Source: Gordonia jacobaea (GTDB lineage: Bacteria > Actinomycetota > Actinomycetes > Mycobacteriales > Mycobacteriaceae). Taken from it: a stretch of 64,000 nt of DNA. The notes under the pieces are model-generated. The model saw only the letters and a list, made by a program, of their open reading frames with translations, was not told the origin of the DNA and did not search any database. Position 1 is the first letter of the stretch. Every line of letters begins with the position of its first letter. Shown here one piece after another: positions 53,713 through 63,365 of the stretch. The position numbers and the translations under genes are program-made. The stretch covers positions 496,001-560,000 of the forward strand of contig NZ_LDTZ01000015.1 of NCBI RefSeq assembly GCF_001186365.1, in the 5' to 3' direction.

Positions 53713-54477
53713 GTGAATCCGATATCTGCACGCGTGAATTCGCGTGACGCCGGACACAGTGACGAGTCACCGACAGCGGCGGGCCGACACACGGGCGCGC
53801 CGGGTGCGACGCTGCGCTCCGCGCCCGGTCCGTCAGCTCCCTCTCCTGCCGCTGCGTTGAGCGACTTCTCCGAGGATGAGCTCGCTGCCGCTGCGGCAGC
53901 AGGCGACGCCGAGGCGTTCTCGGTACTCGTCGCAAAACTCTCGCCCTCGCTGCTGCGCTACCTACGCCGCATGGTCGACGATCCGCAGACCGCGGAGGAT
54001 CTGGCCCAGGACACACTCCTCGACGCATGGCGCGGACTACCCGACTTCGCTTTTCGCAGTTCGTTCAAGACGTGGATGTTCGGGATTGCGCATCGCAGAA
54101 CCGTCGACCACTGGCGTCGACGCCGAGACATTCCGACCGCGGAAGAACGGTTCGCCGACCTCACCGACCCCCATCCCCTCCCTGCCGACGACGTGCTGCA
54201 CACCTCTCTCGTCGATGCGCTGCGTCGAGAATTGACGACACTTCCGGAGACATCGCGCGCCGTATGGTGGCTGCGAGAAGCCGAGGGACTCTCACTCACC
54301 GAAATCTCACGGGTCTTGCAGATCTCTGTCGGCTCGGTCCGCGGGCACCTACAACGAAGTAGGCGGTACCTCGCGACCCGCCTTGCCCCCTGGCGGCCCG
54401 ACGCGACCAACGACGAGCAAGCCAGCACAGGCACGACCAGCACAGGGACGGGTCCGATGAGAGGAGGACAACGATGA
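53713..54477 (+). CDS. ECF-type RNA polymerase sigma factor
   Basis: A 254-residue sigma-70-family protein. Region 2 is LLRYLRRMVDDPQTAEDLAQD and TLLDAWRG with FRSSFKTWMFGIAHRRTVDHWR; region 4 is SLTEISRVLQISVGSVRGHL with RSRRYLATRL. About 55 low-complexity residues precede region 2. The GTG at 53713 was chosen because it starts right after a possible promoter. It shares an ATGA overlap with the next gene, and faces the Asp23 cluster, which it may control. Confidence 0.85.
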   Translation: MNPISARVNSRDAGHSDESPTAAGRHTGAPGATLRSAPGPSAPSPAAALSDFSEDELAAAAAAGDAEAFSVLVAKLSPSLLRYLRRMVDDPQTAEDLAQDTLLDAWRGLPDFAFRSSFKTWMFGIAHRRTVDHWRRRRDIPTAEERFADLTDPHPLPADDVLHTSLVDALRRELTTLPETSRAVWWLREAEGLSLTEISRVLQISVGSVRGHLQRSRRYLATRLAPWRPDATNDEQASTGTTSTGTGPMRGGQR

Positions 54478-55058
54478 CGCGAACAGGCAGGACGACCCGC
54501 GGCGCGGGTTCTCCCGGCACCGAATTCGACGACCGCTACGAGATTCTGGACGACGACTCCGACGAGACCGACGCCTGGCTCGTGGAGGCCAGCCGCCGAC
54601 TCGAGGAGCCCGACCGTGACATCGCGCAGCTGATCTCCTCGATCACGGGAAAACTCGGTCGCGTACGACGCAACGGCCGCCTCCTCGACACCGATGAGGG
54701 CACGGTGCGAGTCAACGACCGCGTCGTCAAACAACTGCTCGCCACACGCGTCCGACATACGCTCGGCCGACTCGTTGTGCTGGTGGAACTCGACGGCCCC
54801 GACGGCATCGAGGCCACCCACAGCGCCGAGAGCACCGACGGCCAGCAAGCAGAGGGCAGCCCGAAAAACGGAGTCAGCCGGGTGCGTATCGGACTCATCG
54901 CCCGCTATCACGACGATCTCGTCGCCGATTCCGATCGCGTACGCGAGGTCGTCGCGACCGTGCTCGCGTCCGTTCTCGGCCCCTCGACCACCACGACCGC
55001 ACGCCAACACATCGACGTCCGGTGGCAGGATCTGTACACCAGGAATTGGATCGACTGA
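54474..55058 (+). CDS. Asp23-fold partner protein coupled to the sigma factor
   Basis: A 194-residue protein. Its middle and end (VRVNDRVVKQLLATRVRHTLG, RLVVLVELDG, VRIGLIARYHDDLVADSDRVREVVATVLAS, read as separate segments) look like the beta-alpha core of Asp23 proteins, though this is weak. The ATG overlaps the sigma stop as ATGA, a place where anti-sigma factors usually sit; no zinc (HxxxCxxC) motif or membrane helix is seen. It could be an unusual sigma partner, but that is inference. Confidence 0.6.
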   Translation: MTRTGRTTRGAGSPGTEFDDRYEILDDDSDETDAWLVEASRRLEEPDRDIAQLISSITGKLGRVRRNGRLLDTDEGTVRVNDRVVKQLLATRVRHTLGRLVVLVELDGPDGIEATHSAESTDGQQAEGSPKNGVSRVRIGLIARYHDDLVADSDRVREVVATVLASVLGPSTTTTARQHIDVRWQDLYTRNWID

Positions 55059-55286
55059 CCCCGGGCATGCGCGTGTTTTTCTCTCGCGAGTGGCACGAGC
55101 GTCTATATGCTGAGCGCGGCGGGTTTCTTCGTCACGACCGTCACAGGGAGCGCCGCGTTCTGGGCAATCCCGTTCTAGGTAGTCCCGTTGTAGGGAAAAC
55201 TGCTCTTTGGGCAGTGCTGCTGCGTCATCGAGATTGCTGCGTCACACGAGATATCTGCGGGGGCCGACGCCGACAGAAAGGTCGAC

Positions 55287-56558
55287 ATGGCGGACGAAGA
55301 AACTGGTTCGGACGAGGTAGCCGCACGGAAGCCGACAGCGGAGGCAGAAACGGCGACCGGCGACACGAGCGCATCGGCCTCGACCAGCGGCGAGACGGCT
55401 GTCGACGATCCCGGTTCGCCGACCTGGGCACTTCCTCGAGGGACCGTGGTGCTGCTGACCATCGCGGGCATCGTTGTCGCGGTCTTGGGTATCAAATCGA
55501 TCGGATCGATCGTCGGGCCCGTGTTCCTCGGTTTGATCATGACTGTCGCTGTCGCACCGGTGCCCGGCTGGTTGCGGCGCAAGGGCTGGCCCAAGTGGGC
55601 GGCGTTCCTCGCAACGGTCCTACTGGTCTACGGGATCATCCTCGGACTCTTCGGTTCGGTCATCTACTGCGTCGCACGGCTCGCGACGATACTTCCCCAG
55701 TACAGCGACAAGTTCAACGACCTCATCGACGACGTCCAGAAAGCACTGTCCGACCACGGCATCGGCGAAGACAAGGTCAACGACATGCTCTCGCATATCG
55801 ACGCGGGCAAGGTGTTCGACGTCGTCGGCGACGTCGTGTCGAGCACGGCGAACGCGGCGTCGGCCCTCATCCTGGTGCTCACCGTCCTGCTGTTCATGGC
55901 CGTCGATTCGATCAACGCCGATGAGCGTTACGACGTTCTGAAGAAGGTTCGCCCCGACGTGGCGCACGCATTCCAGACGTTCGCCTCGGGCACGCGAAAC
56001 TATCTCGTCGTCTCGACGGTGTTCGGCCTCATCGTGGCCGTGTTGGACACCGGCGCCCTGTGGCTGATGGGCATTCCGCTACCGCTGCTGTGGGGCCTGC
56101 TCTCGTTCATCACCAACTACATCCCGAATATCGGCTTCGTACTGGGAGTCATCCCGCCCGCGATCCTGGCACTCCTCGACGGAGGCTGGACCCTCGCGCT
56201 GTGGGTGATCGTCGTCTACTCGGCGATCAACTTCGTGATCCAGTCGGTGATCCAACCCAAGTTCGTCGGCGACTCCGTGGGCCTCACCACGACGGTCACG
56301 TTCTTGTCGCTGATCTTCTGGGCCTGGGTGATCGGTCCGCTCGGTGCGCTTCTCGCCATCCCGCTGACGCTGCTGTGCAAGTCGCTCCTGATCGACATCG
56401 ATCCGTCGACCCGCTGGGCCGACGTGCTGGTCTCCTCGGGCCGACCGACCACAGACGAGGTCGAGGACGCGCGACGGCACAACGATCGGGAGGAACGCAT
56501 CCGCGAGGCAGAGGAGCAGACTCTGCGTGCGGGCGACGGCGGCGAGAGCACGGCCTGA
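55287..56558 (+). CDS. AI-2E family (PerM-type) membrane permease
   Basis: A 423-residue membrane protein with about eight helices, a disordered charged N-terminus of about 45 residues and a charged tail. The core GLLSFITNYIPNIGFVLGVIPP and the helix after QSVIQPKFVGDSVGLTTTVTFLSLIFWAWVIGPLGALLAIPL (read in pieces: QPKFVGDSVGL, WVIGPLGALLAIPL) are the family hallmark. Substrate is unknown; members transport ions or small molecules and rarely AI-2. AAAGG precedes ATG 55287. The 228-base gap before it holds no gene. Confidence 0.88.
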   Translation: MADEETGSDEVAARKPTAEAETATGDTSASASTSGETAVDDPGSPTWALPRGTVVLLTIAGIVVAVLGIKSIGSIVGPVFLGLIMTVAVAPVPGWLRRKGWPKWAAFLATVLLVYGIILGLFGSVIYCVARLATILPQYSDKFNDLIDDVQKALSDHGIGEDKVNDMLSHIDAGKVFDVVGDVVSSTANAASALILVLTVLLFMAVDSINADERYDVLKKVRPDVAHAFQTFASGTRNYLVVSTVFGLIVAVLDTGALWLMGIPLPLLWGLLSFITNYIPNIGFVLGVIPPAILALLDGGWTLALWVIVVYSAINFVIQSVIQPKFVGDSVGLTTTVTFLSLIFWAWVIGPLGALLAIPLTLLCKSLLIDIDPSTRWADVLVSSGRPTTDEVEDARRHNDREERIREAEEQTLRAGDGGESTA

Positions 56559-56576
56559 GACAGGGTCATCTCCGAG

Positions 56577-57362
56577 TCACCGATCTGACCACACCGGCTC
56601 TCGCTTGGCGAGAAAGGCCGTCATGCCCTCCTGCGCATCGCACGTCATCGCGTTGGTGGCCATCGTCGAACTCATCGAGCGGTACGCCTGCGGCTCGGAC
56701 TCGTCGATCTGCCGGTAGAAGGCACGCTTGCCGATCGCCAGCGTCGACGCGCTCGACGACGCGATCTGCAGCGCGAGATCGCGAACAGCGCCGTCGAGAG
56801 CATCGGGTTCGACGACGTCGTTGACCAGTCCCCAGTCCGCGGCTGTCGCTGCGTCGATCGGTTCTCCGGTGAGTAGCATTTTCATCGCCCGCTTGCGTCC
56901 GATCGCCCTGGTCAGGGCAACCATCGGGGTCGAGCAGAACAACCCGATCCGTACTCCCGGCGTGCTGAACGAGGCAGTCGTGGACGCCACCGCGAGGTCG
57001 CAGGTGGCCACCAATTGGCAACCTGCCGCGAAAGCCGGCCCGGCGACCTGCGCGATCACCGGTTGGCGGATCTCGTGAATGGTCGTCATCAGCTCGACAC
57101 ACGTCGCGAAGACCGCTTCCTCGTCGTCGAGCGTTCTGTCGACGAGTTCAGTGAGGTCGTGTCCAGCGGAGAAGGCCGGCCCTTCTGCTCGAACGACGAC
57201 CACCCGCACGCCCTCGTCCCGATCGAACTCGCGCAGCGCGGTTGTGGCTGCCTGCATCGTCGACGTCGAGAGAGCGTTGCGTCGACGTGGATCGGTCAGC
57301 GTGAGGTAGCCGATCGGTCCGTCGTGAGACACGGTGACCGTCGTGGAATTGATTTCCGACAT
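56577..57362 (-). CDS. Enoyl-CoA hydratase/isomerase family protein
   Basis: A 261-residue crotonase-fold enzyme. The oxyanion segments are GPAFSAGHDLTEL (near residue 59) and AGPAFAAGCQLVATCDLAVAS (near 107), and ASFSTPGVRIGLFCSTPMVAL follows. The glutamate pair of true hydratases is not clear, so it may be an isomerase-type member close to ECHDC3. It acts in fatty-acid or side-chain beta-oxidation. It is convergent with the AI-2E-type gene, 18 bases away. Confidence 0.87.
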   Translation of the reverse strand: MSEINSTTVTVSHDGPIGYLTLTDPRRRNALSTSTMQAATTALREFDRDEGVRVVVVRAEGPAFSAGHDLTELVDRTLDDEEAVFATCVELMTTIHEIRQPVIAQVAGPAFAAGCQLVATCDLAVASTTASFSTPGVRIGLFCSTPMVALTRAIGRKRAMKMLLTGEPIDAATAADWGLVNDVVEPDALDGAVRDLALQIASSSASTLAIGKRAFYRQIDESEPQAYRSMSSTMATNAMTCDAQEGMTAFLAKREPVWSDR

Positions 57363-57568
57363 TTCGCCCTCATTTCTCTACACGCATTATTGAGCAACTC
57401 GACGATATCTGTGCGCCGGACCACAATATGGAGGTGATCTGTCTCACAGTATAGGCGACCGCTAAACTCGCTAAATAACACAGCAAAACGCCGCAGTGCG
57501 CAGGCATTTCACATGAAAATGTCAGATTTATCTTCGCTAATCCTCGCTGCGCAGGTCAGAAAGTCGAT

Positions 57569-57612
57569 GTGACCTTTCCGTGATCACTCCGTAAGGTCGC
57601 CGTTGGTCCAAA
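57569..57612 (+). promoter_or_regulatory. 11-bp periodic GTRA-type repeats before rpf
   Basis: GTGACCTTTCC (57569), GTGATCACTCC (57580), GTAAGGTCGCC (57591) and the weaker GTTGGTCCAAA (57602) follow one another at exactly 11 bases. Direct repeats with one-turn spacing are typical of OmpR-family response regulator sites (MtrA is known to control rpf genes in relatives). The link is by resemblance only. Confidence 0.4.
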
Positions 57613-57616
57613 TTCG

Positions 57617-57997
<381 letters not shown>

Positions 57998-58049
57998 TCC
58001 TGAGGTCTGCCCACCTGCTGTGAGGACCTGATCGGTTCTACGGTTCTGT

Positions 58050-58115
58050 AAACGCCCCGCGATTCTGCGGACGCCCGTGGTGTACCACGCGCGTTTGCCA
58101 GATCGCGGGGCGTTT
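58050..58115 (+). terminator. Terminator after rpf
   Basis: A perfect 14-bp stem, AAACGCCCCGCGAT at 58050-58063 with its complement at 58102-58115, encloses a smaller hairpin (CGTGG TGTA CCACG, 58076-58089). It lies 52 bases after the rpf stop and ends in GTTT. Confidence 0.78.
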
Positions 58116-58165
58116 GCGCGTCTGACAGCACGCCAGCCACCGTCAAGGCGGCTACGATTCGCGAC

Positions 58166-58666
58166 ATGGATGCCGGGCACGGGTCGTCGGAGAGCACTCA
58201 TCACGTGTCCGACGCCGACCATTCGACGTTGTCGATGTCACTGCTGATGACGCCCGACATGGCCAACTTCACCGGAAACGTCCACGGTGGCACGCTGCTC
58301 AAACTGCTCGACGAGGTCGCCTACGCGTGCGCGAGCAGGTACTCACGTCGATACGCGGTCACGTTGTCGGTCGATCGCGTCATCTTTCGTGAACCGATAC
58401 GCGTGGGCGAATTGCTCATTCTTTCGGCTTCGATCAACTACACCGGACGTACCTCGATGGAGGTCGGTATCAGGGTCGAGACCGAGAACATCCATACCGG
58501 GATTCGCCGCCACACCAACAGTTGCTACTTCACCATGGTCAGCATGGGCGACGACGGACGTCCGCACGAGGTGCCACCTCTCACGCCCGAGACCGACGAC
58601 CAGAAACGACGCTTCGCCGAGGCAGAACTCCGCCGCGCCGCTCTGCGCTCCGCGCGTGACGGATGA
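58166..58666 (+). CDS. Acyl-CoA thioesterase (hotdog fold, YciA/BACH type)
   Basis: A 166-residue hotdog protein. The helix segment GNVHGGTLLKLLDEVAYACA (residues about 37-56) carries the catalytic Asn/Asp, and VTLSVDRVIFREPIRVGELL follows, as in broad acyl-CoA hydrolases. It probably releases fatty acids from CoA in the cytoplasm. It stands between rpf and the lut operon on the plus strand. Confidence 0.88.
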   Translation: MDAGHGSSESTHHVSDADHSTLSMSLLMTPDMANFTGNVHGGTLLKLLDEVAYACASRYSRRYAVTLSVDRVIFREPIRVGELLILSASINYTGRTSMEVGIRVETENIHTGIRRHTNSCYFTMVSMGDDGRPHEVPPLTPETDDQKRRFAEAELRRAALRSARDG

Positions 58667-58862
58667 CCGCGACGGCTTCGACAGCACCACCATCGAACGT
58701 ACGGTGCCCAGCGGTTGACGCTCACTGCGAGTGGCCATAGCGTCGAAGCCAGGTCGGGTCGTAGGGAACACCGACCACCAGCCCTCAGGTTGTAGCCCCC
58801 AACCCGAGCCCCCAGCCCTGGCGGTGATCAATGCACCACAGCAGAACCGAGAACAGCACGCG

Positions 58863-59603
58863 ATGAGAGTCGCGCTGTTCGCAACCTGCTTCAACGACAC
58901 GATGTGGCCGAACACCCCACGGGCAACCGTGCTGCTGCTCGAACGCCTCGGTATCCGAGTCGAGTTCCCCGTCGAGCAGACATGCTGTGGGCAGATGTTC
59001 ACCAACACGGGCTACGCCGACGAAGCCATCGGCGGTGTACGACAGTTCGTCGACGTCTTCTCCGGATACGACGCGATCGTCGCCCCGTCGGGTTCGTGTA
59101 TCGGATCGGTCCGCCACCAACATGCGGCCGTTGCCGCGCGAACCGGCGACACCCGGCTGTGCCTCGACGTCGACGAGATCACACCACGATTCTTCGAACT
59201 CAGCGAGTTCCTCGTCGACGTCCTCGGCGTCACCGATGTCGGTGCCTACTTTCCCCACCGGGTCACCTACCACCCGACGTGTCACTCCCTACGGATGCTG
59301 CGCGTCGGCGACAAACCTATTCGGTTGCTGCGCAACGTACGTGGCATCGACCTCGTCGATCTGCCTGCCGCCGACCAGTGTTGCGGCTTCGGGGGCACCT
59401 TCGCGATGAAGAACGCCGACGTCTCGGTGGCGATGGGGGCAGACAAGTCCAGGCATGTCCGCGACACCGGGGCCGAAGTTCTTGTCGCAGGGGACAACTC
59501 GTGCCTCGCGCATATCGGAGGGCTCCTCTCCCGCGAACGGGCGGGTGTACGCACCATGCACCTCGCAGAAATCTTGGCGTCGACCGAGGAGCACCCGGCA
59601 TGA
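58863..59603 (+). CDS. lutA: L-lactate utilisation protein LutA (CCG-domain Fe-S subunit)
   Basis: A 246-residue protein with two cysteine-rich CCG modules: EQTCCGQMFTNTGY (residues about 38-51) and DQCCGFGGTFAMKN (about 172-186), with further cysteines at PSGSCIG and YHPTCHS. It is part of the LutABC complex that oxidises L-lactate to pyruvate without flavin. The ATG at 58863 starts the conserved MRVALFATCFNDTMWPN. It overlaps lutB as ATGA. Confidence 0.92.
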   Translation: MRVALFATCFNDTMWPNTPRATVLLLERLGIRVEFPVEQTCCGQMFTNTGYADEAIGGVRQFVDVFSGYDAIVAPSGSCIGSVRHQHAAVAARTGDTRLCLDVDEITPRFFELSEFLVDVLGVTDVGAYFPHRVTYHPTCHSLRMLRVGDKPIRLLRNVRGIDLVDLPAADQCCGFGGTFAMKNADVSVAMGADKSRHVRDTGAEVLVAGDNSCLAHIGGLLSRERAGVRTMHLAEILASTEEHPA

Positions 59604-61150
59604 GCGAGACAGTTGAGTCCGATCAGCACGCCGAGCAGGAAGCGTTGAGCCGGCACGGTTTCGGTCTCGGACATCCGCACGTCGGGGTGACCGAGACATT
59701 CGTCGGGATGCCGAAGTTCCCGAAGGCCGCCCGTCACGAGTTGGCGAATACCGTCCAGCGTCGCAATCTCGAACACGCGACGTCGACCATCCGGCACAAG
59801 CGCGCAGCGGTTGTCGACGAACTCGCCGATTGGGAGGAGTTGCGGCTGGCGGCGGAGGCGATCAAGAACCGCACGCTACGCCACCTCGACGCCTACCTGT
59901 TGGAGTTCGAAGAGAAGGCGACGGCCGCTGGCGCACAGGTGCATTGGGCGCGCGACGCGGACGAGGCCAACCGCATCGTCGTCGATCTGGTCCGCAGCAC
60001 TGGCGCCTCGGAAGTGGTCAAGGTCAAGTCGATGGCCACTCAGGAGATCGAACTCAACGAGGCGCTTGCCGCCGCGGGCATCGACGCGTGGGAGACCGAT
60101 CTCGCCGAACTCATCGTGCAACTCGGCAACGACTGGCCGAGTCACATCCTCGTGCCCGCAATTCATCGAAATCGCAGCGAGGTCCGTGAGATCTTTCTGC
60201 AGAACATGGCGAAGGTGGGACGCCCCGCACCCGACGACCTGACCGAGGAACCGGCGCGGCTGGCCGAGGCGGCGAGAGTACATCTGCGTGAGAAGTTCCT
60301 ACGCGCCAAGGTCGGCATCAGCGGAGCCAACTTCGCGATTGCCGACACCGGCAGCCTTGTCGTCGTCGAATCCGAAGGCAACGGACGCATGTGCCTGACG
60401 CTGCCCGAGACCTTGATCTCCGTGGTGGGCATCGAGAAGATCCTGCCGACGTGGGCCGACCTCGAAGTATTCCTGCAGGTACTTCCTCGCTCCAGCACCG
60501 GCGAACGCGAGAATCCGTACACGTCGGTGTGGACAGGCGTCACCCCGGGCGACGGTCCGCAGAACGTGCACATCGTCCTCCTCGACAACAACCGCACCGG
60601 CGTCTTGGCCGACGAGGTCGGGCGCGCCGCGCTGCGCTGCATTCGGTGCTCGGCGTGCCTCAACGTGTGTCCGGTCTACGAGCGCACCGGCGGGCACGCG
60701 TACGGTTCGGTCTACCCGGGTCCTATCGGCGCGATTCTCACCCCTCAGCTCCGCGGCACGGCGTCGAAGATCGATCAATCGCTCCCCTACGCGTCAAGCC
60801 TGTGCGGTGCGTGCTTCGACGTGTGTCCGGTCCGAATTCCCATACCCGACATACTCGTTCATCTGCGCACCCGCGTCGTCGACGAACATCGGAAGGGGCT
60901 ACCGACCGCCGAGGCCGCAGCGATGAAAGCCATGGAGAAGGTCTTCGCCGATCACCGCAGACTCGAGGCCGCCCAGAAAGCCGCCACAGCGAGTCACCGC
61001 TTCTTCGGCAACCGGCGCACGCTCGGCGCGCTGCCCTGGCCGATGACTCCGTGGTCGAGTGCGCGTGACACCCCGGTTCCACCCGCTGAGACGTTTCGCG
61101 AGTGGTGGAAACGCGAGCGCGACAACACTTCTGGAGATGAAGCACGATGA
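59600..61150 (+). CDS. lutB: L-lactate utilisation protein LutB (LUD domain, 2x 4Fe-4S)
   Basis: A 516-residue iron-sulfur protein. The LUD domain (residues about 85-310) contains VVKVKSMATQEIELNEAL and GANFAIADTGSLVVVE; two ferredoxin-like motifs follow, CIRCSACLNVCPVY (near 352) and CGACFDVCPVRIPIPD (near 402). It is the electron-transfer subunit of lactate oxidation. ATGA overlaps join it to lutA and lutC. A long frame starting at 58904 is only the upstream extension and is not used. Confidence 0.93.
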   Translation: MSETVESDQHAEQEALSRHGFGLGHPHVGVTETFVGMPKFPKAARHELANTVQRRNLEHATSTIRHKRAAVVDELADWEELRLAAEAIKNRTLRHLDAYLLEFEEKATAAGAQVHWARDADEANRIVVDLVRSTGASEVVKVKSMATQEIELNEALAAAGIDAWETDLAELIVQLGNDWPSHILVPAIHRNRSEVREIFLQNMAKVGRPAPDDLTEEPARLAEAARVHLREKFLRAKVGISGANFAIADTGSLVVVESEGNGRMCLTLPETLISVVGIEKILPTWADLEVFLQVLPRSSTGERENPYTSVWTGVTPGDGPQNVHIVLLDNNRTGVLADEVGRAALRCIRCSACLNVCPVYERTGGHAYGSVYPGPIGAILTPQLRGTASKIDQSLPYASSLCGACFDVCPVRIPIPDILVHLRTRVVDEHRKGLPTAEAAAMKAMEKVFADHRRLEAAQKAATASHRFFGNRRTLGALPWPMTPWSSARDTPVPPAETFREWWKRERDNTSGDEAR

Positions 61151-61782
61151 CCGCCGCCCGTGAGGAGATCATCGGTCGGGTCCGCGCGGCCCTGGCCGAC
61201 GTACCTGCCGACGACGTCACACCCGTCGACTGGGCCTACGGCCGACCCTCGAGCACAGGCAATCTCGGCCTCGTCGACCGATTCGCCGAGCGCGTCGCCG
61301 ACTACAAGGCCGTTGTCGAACGCGTCGATCCAGCACACCTGTCGGATCACGTGAACGCCCTGCTGGAGAACCTCGACGGTCCGGTCATCGCCGACGCCGT
61401 CGTCCGCGATCTGCTGTCTGGGGTAGACCCGGCGTGGCTGTCCGATGACGATCTCTCCCCCAGTGAACTCGACGCCGCGTCGGCGGTGATCACCACCGCG
61501 GCGGTCGGCATTGCCAACACCGGCACCATCGTCCTCGATCACGGTGCGGGACAAGGTCGTCGGGCCGTGTCACTCGTACCCGATGTTCACCTCTGCATGA
61601 TCCGCACCGATCAGATCGTCAGCGACGTTCCCGAAGCAGTGGCCCGCTTGATCGAGCAGGGTTCGGCGACCCGCGCCCAAACCTGGATCAGCGGACCGAG
61701 CGCGACGAGCGACATCGAACTCGACCGCGTAGAGGGCGTCCACGGCCCGCGCACACTCCACGTCATCATCGTCGAGGCGTAG
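61147..61782 (+). CDS. lutC: L-lactate utilisation protein LutC (LUD domain)
   Basis: A 211-residue LUD-domain protein: ITTAAVGIANTGTIVLDHGAG and LSLVPDVHLCMIRTDQIV-type sequence (residues about 115-155), ending with GPSATSDIELDRVEGVHGPR, the family end block. Third subunit of LutABC, coupled to lutB by ATGA. Confidence 0.92.
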   Translation: MTAAREEIIGRVRAALADVPADDVTPVDWAYGRPSSTGNLGLVDRFAERVADYKAVVERVDPAHLSDHVNALLENLDGPVIADAVVRDLLSGVDPAWLSDDDLSPSELDAASAVITTAAVGIANTGTIVLDHGAGQGRRAVSLVPDVHLCMIRTDQIVSDVPEAVARLIEQGSATRAQTWISGPSATSDIELDRVEGVHGPRTLHVIIVEA

Positions 61783-61867
61783 TGGTCGGCAGCGAGATCG
61801 GTTCCTGCCCGGAATCCATCGGGCCCTGGCCGGAATCCATGGCCGGTCGCGGCGGTTGGTACTAGGC

Positions 61868-62725
61868 ATGTCGCCAGATACGCGAAAGATCCGTTTCGGA
61901 GTCAACCTGTTGGGAACCGGCACGGGCGATCAGTTCCGTGCGCAGGTGCAAGCCGTCGCCGATTCCGGCGCCGACGTCGTTCTCGTACCCGACCACCTCG
62001 GCCTCATCGGGCCGATGCCCGCACTCGTCGCGGCTGCCGCGCAGGCACCAGAGCTGCGGATCGGAAACTTCGTACTCAACGCGCCCTTCTACAGTCCCGC
62101 GCTGCTCGCGCGCGACCTCGCAACCGTCGATCAACTCAGCGGTGGGCGGCTCGAGATCGGTCTCGGAGCTGGCTATGTGAAAGCCGAATTCGACGCCGCG
62201 GGAATCCCGTTCGGCCGTCCCGGCCAGCGAGTCGATCATCTCGAGGAGGTCGTCGACCATCTGCACATCGCCTTCGACGATCCCGCGCAGGCGCCACCGT
62301 TCGTTCAGCCGCATCCGCCGATCATGGTCGCGGGAATCGGCGACCGCGTACTCTCGCTCGCCGCACGCAAGGCCGACATCGTCGCGTTCTCCAACCTGCC
62401 GACCGACGACGTGCTCGCCGACCGCGTCGCCCACGTCCGCAGCGAGGCCGGTGAGCGCTTCGACGCACTCGAACTCAACGTGATCCTCTTCGACCTGGCC
62501 GTTGGGCGCGAACCCGATGTCACCGCGCTGCGCGGGGCAAACCCCGACCTCGACGACGCCGCACTCCGCGGATCGGTGAACATCCTCCACGGCAGCGCTG
62601 CGGAGGTCGCCGACAGGATCAACCACCTCAACGAGACCGCCGGAATCTCGTACTTCACGTTCATCGAACCCTCGCAAAAGGATCTCGACGCACTCGCCGA
62701 GGTGATCGGTCTCGTGCGCGGCTGA
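61868..62725 (+). CDS. LLM-class oxidoreductase, probably F420-dependent
   Basis: A 285-residue luciferase-like TIM-barrel protein of the TIGR03621-like group. Segments: FGVNLLGTGTGDQFRAQVQ, DVVLVPDHLGLIGPMPAL, IGNFVLNAPFYSPALLARDLATVD (in parts) and GGRLEIGLGAGYVKAEFDAAG. Relatives in mycolate actinobacteria use F420 rather than FMN, which fits the F420 genes here. ATG 61868 matches the domain start. It ends four bases from the convergent response regulator. Confidence 0.87.
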   Translation: MSPDTRKIRFGVNLLGTGTGDQFRAQVQAVADSGADVVLVPDHLGLIGPMPALVAAAAQAPELRIGNFVLNAPFYSPALLARDLATVDQLSGGRLEIGLGAGYVKAEFDAAGIPFGRPGQRVDHLEEVVDHLHIAFDDPAQAPPFVQPHPPIMVAGIGDRVLSLAARKADIVAFSNLPTDDVLADRVAHVRSEAGERFDALELNVILFDLAVGREPDVTALRGANPDLDDAALRGSVNILHGSAAEVADRINHLNETAGISYFTFIEPSQKDLDALAEVIGLVRG

Positions 62726-62729
62726 CCGG

Positions 62730-63365
62730 TCAGTCGATGAGTCCCTGACGACGCGCGCTGGCGACGGCGGCGGTCCGGGAGCCGACGCCGAGCTTGGTGA
62801 AGATGTGCACCAGGTGCGACTTCACCGTCATCTCGCTCACGTGCAGCGCCTTCGCGATCTCGCGATTGCTCCGGCCCGTCGCCACCTGTGCGACGACGTC
62901 GATCTCGCGTGGCGTCAGCACGGTGTCGGGCGTGGCACGCACCCGCGTCAACAGTCGGGTCGCGACCGACGGCGACAACGCACTCTCCCCCGCCGCCGCT
63001 GCCCGTATCGCGGCCAGCAGTTCCGCGGGCGCGGTGTCTTTGAGCAGGTACCCGCTCGCCCCTGCCTCGATGGCGGCGAGGATGTCGGCGTCGGTGTCGT
63101 AGTTCGTGACGACGAGAAGGTGCGGCGCCCGCGGCAGGGCGTGAATCCTCCGGGTTGCCTCCACTCCCGACATCCCCTCTCCGAAGCGGAGATCCATCAG
63201 GACGACATCGGGTTGTGGGGATCGGGCGGTGTCGGTGCACCAGGCCACCGCGTCGTCGGCCTTCGCCACCTCGCCGATGACGTCGATATCAGCGGCGTTG
63301 GCGAGCAACGCCGACAACCCGGCCCGCACGATCGGATGGTCGTCGGCAAGTAGAACGCGGATCAC
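62730..63365 (-). CDS. NarL/LuxR-type response regulator
   Basis: A 211-residue response regulator. The receiver domain has the acidic pair DD at LLADDHPIV, the phosphoacceptor aspartate in DVVLMDLRFGEG (about residue 58) and K in YLLKDTAP; the C-terminal HTH is LTPREIDVVAQVATGRSNREIA with VKSHLVHIF. Its ATG overlaps the histidine kinase stop (ATGA), so the pair is one system. The target is unknown. Confidence 0.95.
   Translation of the reverse strand: MIRVLLADDHPIVRAGLSALLANAADIDVIGEVAKADDAVAWCTDTARSPQPDVVLMDLRFGEGMSGVEATRRIHALPRAPHLLVVTNYDTDADILAAIEAGASGYLLKDTAPAELLAAIRAAAAGESALSPSVATRLLTRVRATPDTVLTPREIDVVAQVATGRSNREIAKALHVSEMTVKSHLVHIFTKLGVGSRTAAVASARRQGLID

Noticed and set aside
61783..61867. 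Repeat CCGGAATCCAT (two copies) after lutC as a regulatory site
   Set aside because: Two short copies 22 bases apart in a short gap; they can form a weak hairpin but no clear terminator or operator could be argued.
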